A DNA stretch of 64,000 bases, from the NCBI RefSeq assembly GCF_013626205.1, contig NZ_QHJE01000001.1, forward strand, positions 2,212,501 to 2,276,500, read 5' to 3'. Below are positions 1 to 8,702 of this stretch, piece after piece. The stretch's first letter is position 1, and the number at the start of each line of letters is the position of its first letter. Below the pieces are notes generated by a model. The model ran no database searches. It saw nothing but the letters and a program-made list of their open reading frames with translations, and was not told the origin of the DNA. This DNA comes from Hyphomicrobium methylovorum (lineage in GTDB: Bacteria > Pseudomonadota > Alphaproteobacteria > Rhizobiales > Hyphomicrobiaceae). A program made the translations under genes and the position numbers.

Positions 1-1
1 A

Positions 2-394
2 AAGGTCTTCCAAGCCGCGGAGATTGCTTACAAAGCTCTGATTTCTGCTTGTGAAGACGCCGGTATCGACGCCGAGACACCTGCGATCGCAGCTAGCGGT
101 GACGCTAATCTGATCGCTTTGGATGATGCATACGAAGCGGCGGCAGACGCATGGGTGAACTTCGCTGGTTACGGCGAACCGGAGCGAGACGAAGAATTGG
201 ATGAGCCAATCCGCTGCGCTCTCACTGGGTTTCTGATCCACGACGGTGACGCCGTACTCATCGATGAGGACACAGGCGAACGCGTTCTGAAGGAAGCGCT
301 GGGTCTGCCGCTTGACGTCATTACGAACGAGTTCAAGCCGGTGCCGACGTTCAACAAGTCCACCGCCATCGTCTCGGATGCAACGCAGGCGTAA
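2..394 (+). CDS. Hypothetical protein, 5' end outside window
   Basis: The reading frame is open from the first bases of the window and ends with TAA just before the next gene, so this is the 3' part of a longer gene. The visible 130 residues are acidic and soluble-looking (runs such as ERDEELDEP), with no membrane segment. I recognise no domain. It is the first visible gene of a rightward cassette of small overlapping genes that resembles a phage or integrated-element module. A TTG at 119 could be used as a start but nothing favours it over an upstream start. Confidence 0.6.
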   Translation, partial: KVFQAAEIAYKALISACEDAGIDAETPAIAASGDANLIALDDAYEAAADAWVNFAGYGEPERDEELDEPIRCALTGFLIHDGDAVLIDEDTGERVLKEALGLPLDVITNEFKPVPTFNKSTAIVSDATQA

Positions 395-413
395 CAATCG
401 GGGAGATATCCGG

Positions 414-1049
414 ATGAATGGCATCGGTCATAACTCTGCTGCGGGCAAGCAGCTTCGCTCATTCATCGAGCGTATCGAGTACGTCAACGGCGAAATCGCT
501 AAGCGCAACTCCGATCGGACCGAAATTTTCCTTGAGGCTAAGGCTCTTGGATTTTGCGGCAAGACGATGCGCGAAATTCTTCGGCTTCGGCGCATGTCTG
601 AGTCTGAGCGGCAGGAAGCTGAAGCGCTTCTGGAGGTTTACAAAGGCGCGCTGGGCATGCTCGACGGCACACCGCTTGGTGAGTTTGCACGCAAAAAGCT
701 CAGCGAGCAGCCGAAGATCAATCCGGAGACTGGAGAGGTCGACGAGAACCACGATACTCCGCCCGATCTTCCGATCGGCGAGGTCGAACAAACTCCGGAG
801 ATCCAAGAGACCGTTGAAGAGTCCCGGGAGAAGGGCCGACAAGCGGCGCGTGATGGACTGAAGGTCACTGAAAATCCCTATCCAGCAGGAGACGCGAAAC
901 GCGCGGCTTGGGATGAGGGTTGGTGCGAAGAGCAGGGCTCCGACGGAATGGGTATCCCGACTGCTTGGCGTCGAAAGGAGTCTAAACCAGATAATTCGAA
1001 GCCTGACGATCCGAAGAATGGCAACGGCGGAAACAGCGGTGCTGCATGA
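414..1049 (+). CDS. GapR/DUF2312-like DNA-binding domain joined to an RMF-like domain
   Basis: Residues about 10-82 match the GapR/DUF2312 pattern: a coiled-coil start (SFIERIEYVNGEIAK), an EAKALGF turn, RRM, and the EALLEVYKGALGM end. GapR proteins bind AT-rich or overtwisted DNA in alphaproteobacteria. Residues about 140-175 resemble the ribosome modulation factor fold (GRQAARDGLK, NPYP, AAWDEGW). The tail is a polar P/D/N/G-rich linker. The ATG at 414 follows GGGGAGAT at a normal distance; upstream starts in the same frame would overlap the previous gene. The stop overlaps the ATPase start (ATGA). The GapR call is firm; the RMF match is a by-eye judgement, and the pairing is unusual. Confidence 0.75.
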   Translation: MNGIGHNSAAGKQLRSFIERIEYVNGEIAKRNSDRTEIFLEAKALGFCGKTMREILRLRRMSESERQEAEALLEVYKGALGMLDGTPLGEFARKKLSEQPKINPETGEVDENHDTPPDLPIGEVEQTPEIQETVEESREKGRQAARDGLKVTENPYPAGDAKRAAWDEGWCEEQGSDGMGIPTAWRRKESKPDNSKPDDPKNGNGGNSGAA

Positions 1050-1957
1050 GGTCGTTCTCTCAGGCTTCAGGTAGTGGCGATCCATGGGGCGTGCTCGATC
1101 GGTTTGGAGAAATACTTCGTCCTCGAGACGCGATGGAACCGATATTGGCGGCACCGGTGCGTGCTGCCGTCTTTGAGTGGATGACGGAAATTCGCGCGAG
1201 TGATGAACTGAAGTCCGTTGGTCTAAAAGCGCGCTCGACTGCTCTGCTGTATGGGCCGCCAGGGACGGGTAAAACGACGCTCGCGCACCATTTGGCCGCT
1301 CGGCTCGGGCTTCCGCTCGTCGCACTTCAGACTGAGAGAATTCACGAACGTTGGATCGGTGCTACGGGCGAGAACATCGGAATGGTGTTCGACGCGCTGA
1401 ATGCCGTCTCAGACAAGTGCGTCGTGCTGTTCGACGAGGCAGACGCGATGATGTCAAAGCGTACAACTCGCGGATCGAGCGCGGGGGACAAAGACTTCAA
1501 CTCATCGATGTCGATTATGTTGCGTCGTATTGAAGGCTTCAACGGAATCGCACTCGCCGCAACGAATCTTGCTGAAGATATCGATCCCGCCATGTGGCGC
1601 CGTTTCGGTCTTCAAATTTGCGTTGCTCTACCGGGGGAGGAAGAACGGTTTGCAATCCTCAAACGGTATTCCGCTCCTTTCGAACTCACCGATGACGACA
1701 TTGAACTGCTGGTTGATCTTACGGACGGCACTTCCCCGGCGCTCCTCCGCGGTCTGATGGAAGGGATGAAGCGCGTGCTTGTACTGGGTCCCAAACTCCG
1801 TCGAGACATCTCTTCTCCTGTCTCGGTCTTCCGGCAGATCATAGCTTCGGTTGCTCCGCCGCCTGACATCAGCGCACCGCAGCTCTGGAGCGCATCTGGC
1901 GCCGTCGACGAACTGGATCGGCTCACGTGGCCGCCGGTGAGAGCGGAGGGCCACTGA
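1046..1957 (+). CDS. AAA family ATPase (CDC48/FtsH-like single module)
   Basis: A 303-residue protein with one AAA module: Walker A GPPGTGKTT at about residues 70-78, Walker B VVLFDEAD at about 126-133, a sensor-1 ATN at about 172-174 and a conserved MWRRFG where the arginine finger is expected (about 184-188). AAA ATPases remodel proteins or nucleoprotein complexes as ring oligomers. The N-terminal 60 residues carry no adaptor domain that I recognise, so its substrate is unknown. It overlaps the preceding gene by ATGA and the next gene by TGATG, so the three are likely co-translated. Single-module AAA ATPases next to GapR-like genes fit a phage or element replication module, which is inference. 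Confidence 0.85.
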   Translation: MRSFSQASGSGDPWGVLDRFGEILRPRDAMEPILAAPVRAAVFEWMTEIRASDELKSVGLKARSTALLYGPPGTGKTTLAHHLAARLGLPLVALQTERIHERWIGATGENIGMVFDALNAVSDKCVVLFDEADAMMSKRTTRGSSAGDKDFNSSMSIMLRRIEGFNGIALAATNLAEDIDPAMWRRFGLQICVALPGEEERFAILKRYSAPFELTDDDIELLVDLTDGTSPALLRGLMEGMKRVLVLGPKLRRDISSPVSVFRQIIASVAPPPDISAPQLWSASGAVDELDRLTWPPVRAEGH

Positions 1958-2163
1958 TGGAACTCCCCGCCGATTTTACACACGACGACACTGTCGGAGC
2001 GCTGGGCGCACCAGCTCTGCTCCTCATCGACGACTACGGCCGAGAGCACGTTCTGATCGATGACGGTGCCGAGATGCTCGAAGGCCAGTTGGACCTGGCT
2101 GACGGTCCGATGCCGTATTGGATACCGCGCGCCGTCGCCGAAACCTGGAGGACGGCAGCGTGA
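1957..2163 (+). CDS. Small acidic hypothetical protein
   Basis: A 68-residue acidic protein with no motif I recognise. The start at 1957 is chosen because GGAGGG lies just upstream and the ATG overlaps the ATPase stop codon (TGATG). Its stop overlaps the GTG of the next gene. It belongs to the compact cassette; nothing in the sequence gives a function. Confidence 0.6.
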   Translation: MELPADFTHDDTVGALGAPALLLIDDYGREHVLIDDGAEMLEGQLDLADGPMPYWIPRAVAETWRTAA

Positions 2164-2426
2164 TCGATCCGATCTTGCTTTCCGGCGAGGAAGAACGCCA
2201 CGGCGTGTGGGCGGGGACGATGCCCGCGCCTGCGCCGAGACCGGCACGGTGGAGTCCGGTTCTGTCCGAACCTCCGCACGACGTCGAACTTGACCTCCGA
2301 ACAGCAGCCGGCGTGAGGTCAGGCTTCGCACATCGACGTTTGCTTGGTGGCCGCTTGACGTTCTGGTCTTGGATTGATGGCCGGTGTCGTTTGATAGAGC
2401 CGAGCGGCTGGCGGGTGCGCGCATGA
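2160..2426 (+). CDS. Small hypothetical protein, GTG start
   Basis: An 88-residue protein rich in Arg and Pro with several Trp residues near the C-terminus. I place the start at the GTG at 2160 because GGAGG sits about ten bases upstream and the start overlaps the previous stop as GTGA. The stop overlaps the next start (ATGA). No domain was recognised. Being embedded between two overlapping neighbours is the main evidence that it is real. Confidence 0.55.
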   Translation: MIDPILLSGEEERHGVWAGTMPAPAPRPARWSPVLSEPPHDVELDLRTAAGVRSGFAHRRLLGGRLTFWSWIDGRCRLIEPSGWRVRA

Positions 2427-3121
2427 CCATGCAGGAGCCCATATCTATTGCTCGGCAGCGTCCGGCCGTTGGTGAATTCATCATCGCCTCGCTGCCGGAA
2501 AACACCCGCGCTCACCTCTATGGTCGTTCGTGGGATGGTCTTGGGTACTGGCGTTGGTCGAAGGGCCGTAACCGTAGTTACAAGGCCTTCTATCGCTTCA
2601 ATCGTTTCAATGTGCCGGTGCGTGTGCCTGAGAGCGACTGGCCTGAAGGCTGGTCGCCTCTCACTCCGATCAAGAAGCCTGGTCTGGAACCCGTGCCACG
2701 TCATAGTGGGCCGGAACTCGCCGACGTTCCTGCCGCGCTCGAGGTATTCAACGATCGTCTGATTACGGCGCTCAAGGTGCACCTGAGCCTGCCGGATGAG
2801 ATCCGCGCGATGGTCCGCGTCAAGGTCTACGGGCTGATCACGTGCGCCGGGCTCGGCGACTATGCGCCTGCGATCGACACACGATTTCGTCCGAGCCGCG
2901 CGCAGCAGGATGATTCCGAGCTCGTTCTCACCTGGTTCGCTCGGCTGCAGCGTGAGCAACAAGACGTCTGCTGGCTGCGAGCCAAGGGGTTTTCAATTCG
3001 CGCCATCGCCGAAATGCCGAAGTTCAAAAAGGGGAAGTTCAATGCAACTAAAGTCAGAACGCTCTACAACCGAGCGGTCATCGACTGCTACCGACGCGCA
3101 ACCCAACAGCAAAGAACTTGA
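2423..3121 (+). CDS. Hypothetical protein with C-terminal helix-turn-helix-like region (DUF6362-like)
   Basis: A 232-residue protein. The N-terminal 90 residues are basic and aromatic. The C-terminal 80 residues have a pattern seen in small phage or element proteins of this order: a conserved Trp-Phe helix, then RAKGFSIRAIAEM and a second helix with VRTLYNRAVIDCYRR, which reads as a helix-turn-helix. The resemblance to DUF6362 is from memory and unverified. The start overlaps the previous stop (ATGA). It probably binds nucleic acid, as inference only. Confidence 0.6.
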   Translation: MTMQEPISIARQRPAVGEFIIASLPENTRAHLYGRSWDGLGYWRWSKGRNRSYKAFYRFNRFNVPVRVPESDWPEGWSPLTPIKKPGLEPVPRHSGPELADVPAALEVFNDRLITALKVHLSLPDEIRAMVRVKVYGLITCAGLGDYAPAIDTRFRPSRAQQDDSELVLTWFARLQREQQDVCWLRAKGFSIRAIAEMPKFKKGKFNATKVRTLYNRAVIDCYRRATQQQRT

Positions 3122-3497
3122 GGCCGCGCTTGCGGCGCTCGATCTTCAAGCGATCATCGCAATCGCTGAGAGCGATGACTTTATGAAGGTAGTGTCGACA
3201 CGCGACCCGGAACGCGAGCTTCGCAGTTTCCGGAAGGCGAACCCACGGGTGTGCGGCATCGCGATGACGATTTACGTGCAGAACGAAGTTGTTGCGGGAC
3301 GTGTGATCGCACGTGGTCTCGAGCTTCTTGAGCAGTCAGGCAAGCGGCGTGACGGCCGCTGGGTTGGCTGCAAACCGACGGTGCTCGAGGCGGTTCTGAG
3401 GGATGCAGCCGACGCTATCGGAGCTTCTGTGCTGTCGACGACCGAGCGGCTGCTCAAAGGTCAACGATTGCTGGAGCAGGAGGCAGCGCGCAGATGA
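3042..3497 (+). CDS. Hypothetical protein (cassette)
   Basis: A 151-residue protein whose start at 3042 follows AAAAAGGGGAAG and lies inside the end of the previous gene, overlapping it by 80 bases. The N-terminal 25 residues are Ser/Thr-rich and probably disordered; the rest looks helical and soluble (ALAALDLQAIIAIAES, then VVAGRVIARGLELLEQ). No domain was recognised. The long overlap and the ATGA junction with the next gene suggest translational coupling. A longer version starting at 2862 is open but its upstream part is simply the other frame of the previous gene. Confidence 0.55.
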   Translation: MQLKSERSTTERSSTATDAQPNSKELEAALAALDLQAIIAIAESDDFMKVVSTRDPERELRSFRKANPRVCGIAMTIYVQNEVVAGRVIARGLELLEQSGKRRDGRWVGCKPTVLEAVLRDAADAIGASVLSTTERLLKGQRLLEQEAARR

Positions 3498-4039
3498 ATC
3501 AGCTTCAGACACCCGGCACACAACCGGCCAACGACTCGGGCACGTCACCTCACTATGAGCGGTTGGTCGTTCCTCGTCTTTCACCGGAACGCCGCCTAGC
3601 GTTCGAGGACATTTCGCCAACAGCGCTTTGGATCGCTGCCAATCTCACTGGCGCACAGCAGAGGTATTGGGGGGACAACCAGGGGGGCTGGCCCGTGATG
3701 ATGGGACTGACGCAATCCTGGGAGGATCGGAAAAGCGCGGTTCTCTCGTCAAGCGAGTCCTATCAAGAGCGCGCCCTGATCACCCGGTTCTGGTGCGATG
3801 ATTGGGACGAGGCCGATCAGATTTGGCGGGATACGTATCAGAGTCTTCTCGCGAGCCGCCAGTTTGAAGACGGCCGCGGCGACTGGATGAGCTTCAGCGA
3901 TGACGACGCAGGTCTCGCGCTCATCACGACGGAGATCCGCAAGCACGCGGCTGCTCGCAAAATCGAGGTGTGGACTGACAAGGAGATGTTGCGGCGGTTC
4001 GATTACTTGATTGCGATCGCGAGGAAGGTGGGGGAGTGA
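3494..4039 (+). CDS. Hypothetical protein (cassette)
   Basis: A 181-residue acidic, Trp-rich soluble protein, starting in an ATGA overlap with GGAGG about 13 bases upstream. Conserved-looking stretches such as TRFWCDDWDEADQIW hint at a folded globular protein, but I recognise no family. It is the last larger gene of the cassette. Function unknown. Confidence 0.6.
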   Translation: MNQLQTPGTQPANDSGTSPHYERLVVPRLSPERRLAFEDISPTALWIAANLTGAQQRYWGDNQGGWPVMMGLTQSWEDRKSAVLSSSESYQERALITRFWCDDWDEADQIWRDTYQSLLASRQFEDGRGDWMSFSDDDAGLALITTEIRKHAAARKIEVWTDKEMLRRFDYLIAIARKVGE

Positions 4040-4044
4040 ATCAG

Positions 4045-4248
4045 ATGGCACAGAAGCTGGAAGTCTCGATCAAGTCGCCGTTCCTAACGGCGTTCTTGAT
4101 CGCGGAAGGGGTGATACTTTCCGTTGTCGTTCTGCGTCCAGTAATGATCGCTAGTATACGAGAGCCCGATCCTCCGCCGTACGTCGTTGAATTCTCACCG
4201 GAGCTGGCTTGGCCCCGAGCTACGAAATGGGAAGGGGGCCGGATCTGA
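4045..4248 (+). CDS. Small membrane protein
   Basis: A 67-residue protein with one likely membrane helix at about residues 13-38 (LTAFLIAEGVILSVVVL) followed by a Pro-rich polar tail. I chose ATG 4045 because GGTGGGGG lies ten bases upstream; a GTG at 4036 would sit directly against that site. It closes the cassette. A single-helix protein at the end of a phage-like module could be a lysis or envelope factor, but nothing proves that. Confidence 0.5.
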   Translation: MAQKLEVSIKSPFLTAFLIAEGVILSVVVLRPVMIASIREPDPPPYVVEFSPELAWPRATKWEGGRI

Positions 4249-4270
4249 CTAACCTAATCTGCACTCTTGA

Positions 4271-4288
4271 CGGATGTTATAATATCCG
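4271..4288. promoter_or_regulatory. Candidate Zur operator
   Basis: An 18-bp near-perfect palindrome, CGGATGTTATAATATCCG (one symmetric pair mismatched), 38 bases before the start of a COG0523 GTPase. Its GTTATAATAT core is what known alphaproteobacterial Zur boxes look like. COG0523 GTPases are classical Zur targets in zinc starvation. Site identity is inference from symmetry, core and neighbour. Confidence 0.65.
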
Positions 4289-4326
4289 TTTCATTGAAGT
4301 AAGGTCGATTGTTAGGAATAAAGGCA

Positions 4327-5568
4327 ATGCAGCATTTGAACTGTTCGGGAGAAGCTGAGGATTCGCGACTTCCGGTTACGGTGCTTTCCGGTTTTCTTGG
4401 CGCTGGGAAAACGACGCTTCTCAACCACGTCTTGAATAACCGTGACGGGCTCAAGGTTGCGCTCATCGTCAACGATATGAGCGAAGTCAACATTGACGCC
4501 GATCTCATAGCCAATGGCGGTGCGAACCTGTCGCGTACCGATGAAACGTTGGTCGAGATGTCGAATGGCTGCATTTGTTGTTCGCTGCGAGACGATCTCT
4601 TGAAGGAGGTTCGCCGTCTCTCAGCAGAGAAGACTTTCGACTATCTCCTCATCGAGAGTACCGGCATCGCTGAGCCGCTGCCTGTCGCTGCGACCTTTGA
4701 GTTCCGCGATGAGAATGGCAACAGCCTTTCAGACTTCGCTCGGCTCGATACCTTGGTCACGGTGGTGGATGCAGCGCACCTCCTGAAGGACTATGCATCT
4801 CACGACTTCCTCAAGGACCGGGGCGAAGTGGCGGGCGAGGAGGATGAGCGCTCCCTTGTGCAACTCCTTGTCGATCAGATCGAGTTCGCCAACATCATCG
4901 TTCTGAACAAGGTCGACATAGCAAAGCCACATGAGGTCCAAGCAGCGCGCACCATTATTCGCTCGCTGAATGCGGACGCGCGCATCATCGAAACCAGTCA
5001 TGCGCGGGTTTCAACGCGCGATATTATCGATACGGGCCTGTTCGATTTTGACGAGGCACATCGGCATCCGACCTGGTTCAAGGAACTCAATGGCTTCAAG
5101 GAGCATCTTCCCGAGACCGAGGAATACGGTATCTCAAGCTTTGTCTATCGAGCGCGCCGCCCCTTCGAGCCAGAGAAAGTGCACGCATTCTTCAGTAAAC
5201 CGTGGCCCGGCGTAGTACGAGTAAAGGGGTTCTTCTGGCTCGCTTCGCGTCCGGAATTTGTCGGCGAAGTTTCGCAAGCGGGTGCGCTCGTTCGCCACGA
5301 GGCGATGGGTTACTGGTGGGCCGCTGTACCGAAGGAAAATTGGCCCAAGGATGAGGCGCTGGTCGCACGCATCGAAAAAGATTGGCACAAGTCTTGGGGC
5401 GATCGGCGGCAGGAGATCGTCTTTATAGGCACTCGCGAGATGAATAAGACCGCCATCATTGCAGAACTCGATGCGAGTCTGCTCGATTTGCCGGCGGAAG
5501 GAGCTGTCGACACGAAGGCTTGGGCGAAGCTATCCGATCCCTTTCCGCGTTGGGGCAAGGCGGCCTAG
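4327..5568 (+). CDS. CobW/ZigA-type COG0523 GTPase, putative zinc metallochaperone
   Basis: A 413-residue G3E-family GTPase: P-loop GFLGAGKTT at about residues 22-30, the metal-binding CXCC (GCICC) at about 81-85, ESTG at 110-113, NKVD at 194-197 and a C-terminal CobW_C domain with WP and GFFW segments. The family uses GTP hydrolysis to hand Zn2+ or a related metal to client proteins. It lies away from the cobalamin block and behind a Zur-like palindrome, which favours a zinc role over cobalt. ATG 4327 is preferred over TTG 4309 because GGAATAAAGG lies just before it. Client unknown. Confidence 0.85.
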   Translation: MQHLNCSGEAEDSRLPVTVLSGFLGAGKTTLLNHVLNNRDGLKVALIVNDMSEVNIDADLIANGGANLSRTDETLVEMSNGCICCSLRDDLLKEVRRLSAEKTFDYLLIESTGIAEPLPVAATFEFRDENGNSLSDFARLDTLVTVVDAAHLLKDYASHDFLKDRGEVAGEEDERSLVQLLVDQIEFANIIVLNKVDIAKPHEVQAARTIIRSLNADARIIETSHARVSTRDIIDTGLFDFDEAHRHPTWFKELNGFKEHLPETEEYGISSFVYRARRPFEPEKVHAFFSKPWPGVVRVKGFFWLASRPEFVGEVSQAGALVRHEAMGYWWAAVPKENWPKDEALVARIEKDWHKSWGDRRQEIVFIGTREMNKTAIIAELDASLLDLPAEGAVDTKAWAKLSDPFPRWGKAA

Positions 5569-5661
5569 CTCAATCGATTGCCACATCGCCATTTGCGGGG
5601 CAGGGCGAACCGGCCAACGGATCGAGCTGCCCGCTCTCCACTGAACCATCAGCGTATAATC

Positions 5662-5838
5662 TCAGCCACGATTTTCAAACTCTTCCCTAGTCGGTAGCCA
5701 ATTAAAGGGAGGCTTATGTCCTTCGGCCTCGTACTGCGCTTTTGGAATAATCGCGAAGCCTTTTGAAATACCATAGTTGACCAGGGCTGCCGGTTCCCCA
5801 TCTTGTTTTATTCGATAGACACCCTTGCTGCTTGGCAT
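5662..5838 (-). CDS. Small hypothetical protein after nhaA
   Basis: A 58-residue soluble protein with a regular-looking composition (YRIKQDGEP, YGISKGF, PPFNWLPTREEF). I start it at ATG 5838, 20 bases downstream of the nhaA stop; a GTG at 5877 would overlap nhaA by 20 bases. It is probably co-transcribed with nhaA. The family is unknown to me, though similar short proteins seem common in this order. Confidence 0.5.
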   Translation of the reverse strand: MPSSKGVYRIKQDGEPAALVNYGISKGFAIIPKAQYEAEGHKPPFNWLPTREEFENRG

Positions 5839-5857
5839 CAGATAGTCTCTGCTTCCG

Positions 5858-7222
5858 CTAATTAGGTTTCGAAACACGGCGCAGGCGCCGTGTGTAAAAG
5901 AAACCCCAACCGATCCCAGCTATTGCCGAGATCAGGGAGCCGACTAGCACGCCAAGCTTCGCGGCGCGAAGAAGGTCTTCGTCTGTGAAAGCCAGCATCG
6001 CGATGAAAATCGACATCGTAAAGCCAATGCCTGCGAGAAGACCGATAAGGCCGATTCCGCTCCAAGATACACCCTGCGGCAGTCGCGACCAGCGAAGCCG
6101 GACCATCAACCACGTCGCCGTGACGATTCCGATAGGTTTTCCGAGGACAAGAGCTAGGCCGACTCCCAGCATGACAAGCTGCGCATCCGCGTTCGACAGA
6201 TCGACACCTGCTAGGCCCACACCCGCATTCGCTAGCGCGAAGACTGGCATGATGATGAAGGCGACCCACGGATGGAGCGCCGTCTGAACGCGGACGACTG
6301 GCGGCAGTATTTCTCGGCGCGCCACGCCCAGGAGCCGAAGAGGTCCCTCCAACCGGTGTATATCCTTAGCGGCCACGGCGTCGTCGTTGCGCAATTCCTC
6401 AGCGATGCGAGAGACGACGTCCACGGGGGCTTCGCGCATCGGAACTGAGCGCACGGGCGTCAAGAGACCAAGTAGAACGCCCGCAAGTGTTGGATGGATG
6501 CCGGCAACGAAAAAGCCCGTCCAAACGACCGCACCTGGCAAAATATAGAAATACGCGGACCCGGCGCCGATGCGTTGCATTCCGAAAACCATAAGGAGAC
6601 CGAGCGCCGCGATCATGAACCCAATCGGCTGGAGACCGCCTGAATACACAAAGGCGATAATTAGCACCGCGATAACGTCGTCGATGATCGCTAGCGCGAG
6701 CAGGAAAATTCGAACATTGGCTGGAATGATTCGCCCAAGAAGTGCGAGCACGCCGACCGCAAAGGCGATGTCGGTGGCGGTTGGCACCGCCCAACCGTGC
6801 GATTGCATAGTATTGGCATTGACCGTCAAATAAATGAGGGCCGGTCCGATTACCCCGCCCATCGCCGCTACAACTGGCAAAATCGCCTCATCGAATTTGC
6901 TCAACGCGCCTTCGTGCATCTCTCGCCGGATTTCCATTCCAACCACGAGAAAGAAGACGGTCATCAAACCGTCGTTGATCCAAAAATGCAGGGACTTGGA
7001 AAACACGAAGTCGCCGATGCCAATGGAGAGCGGAATGTGCCAGAGGTCAACGTAGCTCTGCTCGAATGACGAGTTGGCCCAAATCAATGCGACTGCGGAA
7101 GCCAGTAGCAGAAGCACACCACTCAAAGCTTCTACGTGAAGAAATCGAAGGAGGGTGCTAAAGGCGCGCTCAGCCAGCCTCTGGGCGCGGGGCAGATCGC
7201 GGGCATTGATCTGTCGATTCAT
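5858..7222 (-). CDS. nhaA: Na+/H+ antiporter NhaA
   Basis: A 454-residue inner-membrane protein with about twelve hydrophobic segments. It carries the NhaA signatures: [22 protein letters not shown], and AIIDDVIAV with the paired aspartates that bind Na+ or H+, plus a C-terminal [11 protein letters not shown] segment. The family exports sodium in exchange for protons for pH and salt tolerance. Length is slightly above the Escherichia coli protein (388 residues) because of a longer N-terminus and a loop near residue 270. The call is secure; regulation is not visible. Confidence 0.95.
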   Translation of the reverse strand: MNRQINARDLPRAQRLAERAFSTLLRFLHVEALSGVLLLLASAVALIWANSSFEQSYVDLWHIPLSIGIGDFVFSKSLHFWINDGLMTVFFLVVGMEIRREMHEGALSKFDEAILPVVAAMGGVIGPALIYLTVNANTMQSHGWAVPTATDIAFAVGVLALLGRIIPANVRIFLLALAIIDDVIAVLIIAFVYSGGLQPIGFMIAALGLLMVFGMQRIGAGSAYFYILPGAVVWTGFFVAGIHPTLAGVLLGLLTPVRSVPMREAPVDVVSRIAEELRNDDAVAAKDIHRLEGPLRLLGVARREILPPVVRVQTALHPWVAFIIMPVFALANAGVGLAGVDLSNADAQLVMLGVGLALVLGKPIGIVTATWLMVRLRWSRLPQGVSWSGIGLIGLLAGIGFTMSIFIAMLAFTDEDLLRAAKLGVLVGSLISAIAGIGWGFFYTRRLRRVSKPN

Positions 7223-7450
7223 GGGCGCGGGCTCTCCGCGTGGCGGCCCGACCAGCGCAATCCTGTTTCACCGCTGCATGCGGCGACACCCTCACCGCGT
7301 TATATATCGCAACGCTTTGAAGGCAACACGCTCAAGCCCTGGGGCAATTCGGCGCTGGGCGTCAGCGCGCCCGTTGGGATGTAGCTGTGACTGGCCTTGT
7401 CGAGAAGGCACGGGGCGCGCTAGCTTTCGTCCTGGGGATGTGGGAGCGGC

Positions 7451-7612
7451 ATGATCAGTAGCCAAAAAGCGTCAGACGACGGCAAACATATCATTCATTC
7501 AGCCGATGCGCGCAGGAAAGCCAAGGAACGGAGCTGCACGAGGCGCAATTTATCGCATTTCGTGCTCTGGTTGGCTGCGCGGACATCGCCAACACGCGCT
7601 TTCGATGTTTAA
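7451..7612 (+). CDS. Possible small ORF in the nhaA upstream region
   Basis: A 53-codon ORF with ATG behind GGGAG at normal spacing, very basic and without a recognisable motif. It is the only ORF with a decent ribosome-binding site in the 635-base stretch 7223-7857, which otherwise shows no gene, repeat or clear terminator. It may be chance. Confidence 0.2.
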   Translation: MISSQKASDDGKHIIHSADARRKAKERSCTRRNLSHFVLWLAARTSPTRAFDV

Positions 7613-7790
7613 TCTTATGAAACCGGAATTTAAAGTGAACACTATTGTACGCACGTGTGTTAGGATGTGTGCACAGCTGCTTCGGCGATGCCTATCCGCT
7701 AAAGCCTGTTAGTGCCTTGCTAGCTCAAGTCGCCCTTGCGAAAACTGCGCTGCTCAAGCGCTAACGCTAGCAGCGATTTATCAGAACAAT

Positions 7791-7850
7791 TTGGAGACCT
7801 TCGTTCGGGAGCTGAAACCGCGCAAGGCCGTCACGTTTCTGCAACCCTAA
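7791..7850 (+). pseudogene. Remnant of gene X (copy A of duplicated pair)
   Basis: Twenty codons from TTG to TAA match the start of the intact gene at 8703-8978: both share ATCAGAACAATTTGGAG before the start and CGCGCAAGGCCGTCACG within the gene (residues RKAVTFL). In this copy the gene stops right after that block, so about 70 codons are gone. It is directly followed by the intact partner gene at 7858. Confidence 0.6.
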
Positions 7851-7857
7851 AGGAACC

Positions 7858-8088
7858 ATGACATTGGAAAGTGAACATATCCGAGTAGCCGCAGGGCTTG
7901 CCAGTACCTGGTCGGTCCTAAAAGAACCCCACAGCCAACATCTTCGGAGTTTCAATACCAAGTCCCACGCTCTTGCCTATGCGCGCGCCGTTTCCTTTTC
8001 CCGCAAGCTCGTACTCTTTGTCGATGATGTCAGGGGGCTTGCAGTCCGTCAAACGTCGGCCAGTCTGACTTATCCGATCTACCTCTAA
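7858..8088 (+). CDS. Hypothetical protein, gene Y (intact copy A)
   Basis: A 76-residue protein starting with ATG eight bases after the remnant of gene X, with AAAGGA before it. The pattern IRVA, a central polar stretch, SHALAYARAVSF and a final strand resembles the small DUF2188-like fold, where an Ala/Arg helix follows two strands; this is a weak judgement. A second, broken copy lies at 8968-9119. Function unknown. Confidence 0.5.
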   Translation: MTLESEHIRVAAGLASTWSVLKEPHSQHLRSFNTKSHALAYARAVSFSRKLVLFVDDVRGLAVRQTSASLTYPIYL

Positions 8089-8153
8089 TCGGCGGAGACA
8101 TTCGGTACCGTAAGATGATGCGCGAAAGCTCAACTATTGGAGTGGCGTCAGCT

Positions 8154-8339
8154 ATGCCCATTAACCCAGTCCGTTTGTTGGAATTATGCGACGAGATCGA
8201 AGCTACGCCGCACAATAGGCTGAAAGAACTTGATCGCGAAAAGTTGCAATGCATCCGGGCTTCGCTCCGCACACTAAAGCAGAGAGTTGACAAGACGCTG
8301 TTGCGCTTAGCCTTCATCGCGGATCGCCAGCCAAATTAA
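8154..8339 (+). CDS. Small helical hypothetical protein
   Basis: A 61-residue basic, mostly helical protein (LLELCDEIEATP, then LQCIRASLRTLKQRVDKTLLRLAF). ATG 8154 is chosen; the frame is open from 8115. There is a GGAG about 13 bases upstream, which is farther than usual. No family recognised; it lies between the two copies of the duplicated pair. Confidence 0.35.
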   Translation: MPINPVRLLELCDEIEATPHNRLKELDREKLQCIRASLRTLKQRVDKTLLRLAFIADRQPN

Positions 8340-8349
8340 AGGCGACCGT

Positions 8350-8532
8350 TCATGCACTCGCGCGAAGCCAAACGACCGCGAAGGCAGCAATGCACACAGC
8401 TAACATAGCAAAGGGCATAAACAGCAGGGCGGACGCCATCATAGTCGTGGCATCTGAAGTTGATCCTTTAAGCACTCTGCCCACTTTTATTTCCACACTG
8501 AGGGACTTTATTAAAACACTATTGAAGTCCAT
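8350..8532 (-). CDS. Possible small membrane protein
   Basis: A 60-residue ORF on the opposite strand with one strong hydrophobic segment at residues 32-56 (FMPFAMLAVCIAAFAVVWL) after a polar N-terminus. There is no clear ribosome-binding site, so the call rests on the membrane segment and on the lack of a better ORF here. Confidence 0.3.
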   Translation of the reverse strand: MDFNSVLIKSLSVEIKVGRVLKGSTSDATTMMASALLFMPFAMLAVCIAAFAVVWLRASA

Positions 8533-8702
8533 GTGTATTCAGTTCAACCCAAAGAGCCGCTGGATAAAGCGCAACCGCAAAAGGACGTAAGCGCCTTTGT
8601 TGGTTTTCGGTTGGCGGCCTTATTGCCGCGTTGCCGCTGACACGTCGCTCCTAGCACCATCGCTAGGGGCGGCGAAGACATCAGAACAATTTGGAGGCTG
8701 TC

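Noticed and set aside
459-1325. Leftward ORF of 288 codons
   Set aside because: Antisense to the GapR-like and AAA ATPase genes; no motif.
7155-7454. ORFs in the nhaA upstream region
   Set aside because: Arg/Pro/Gly-rich with no ribosome-binding site; overlap the nhaA N-terminus in other frames.
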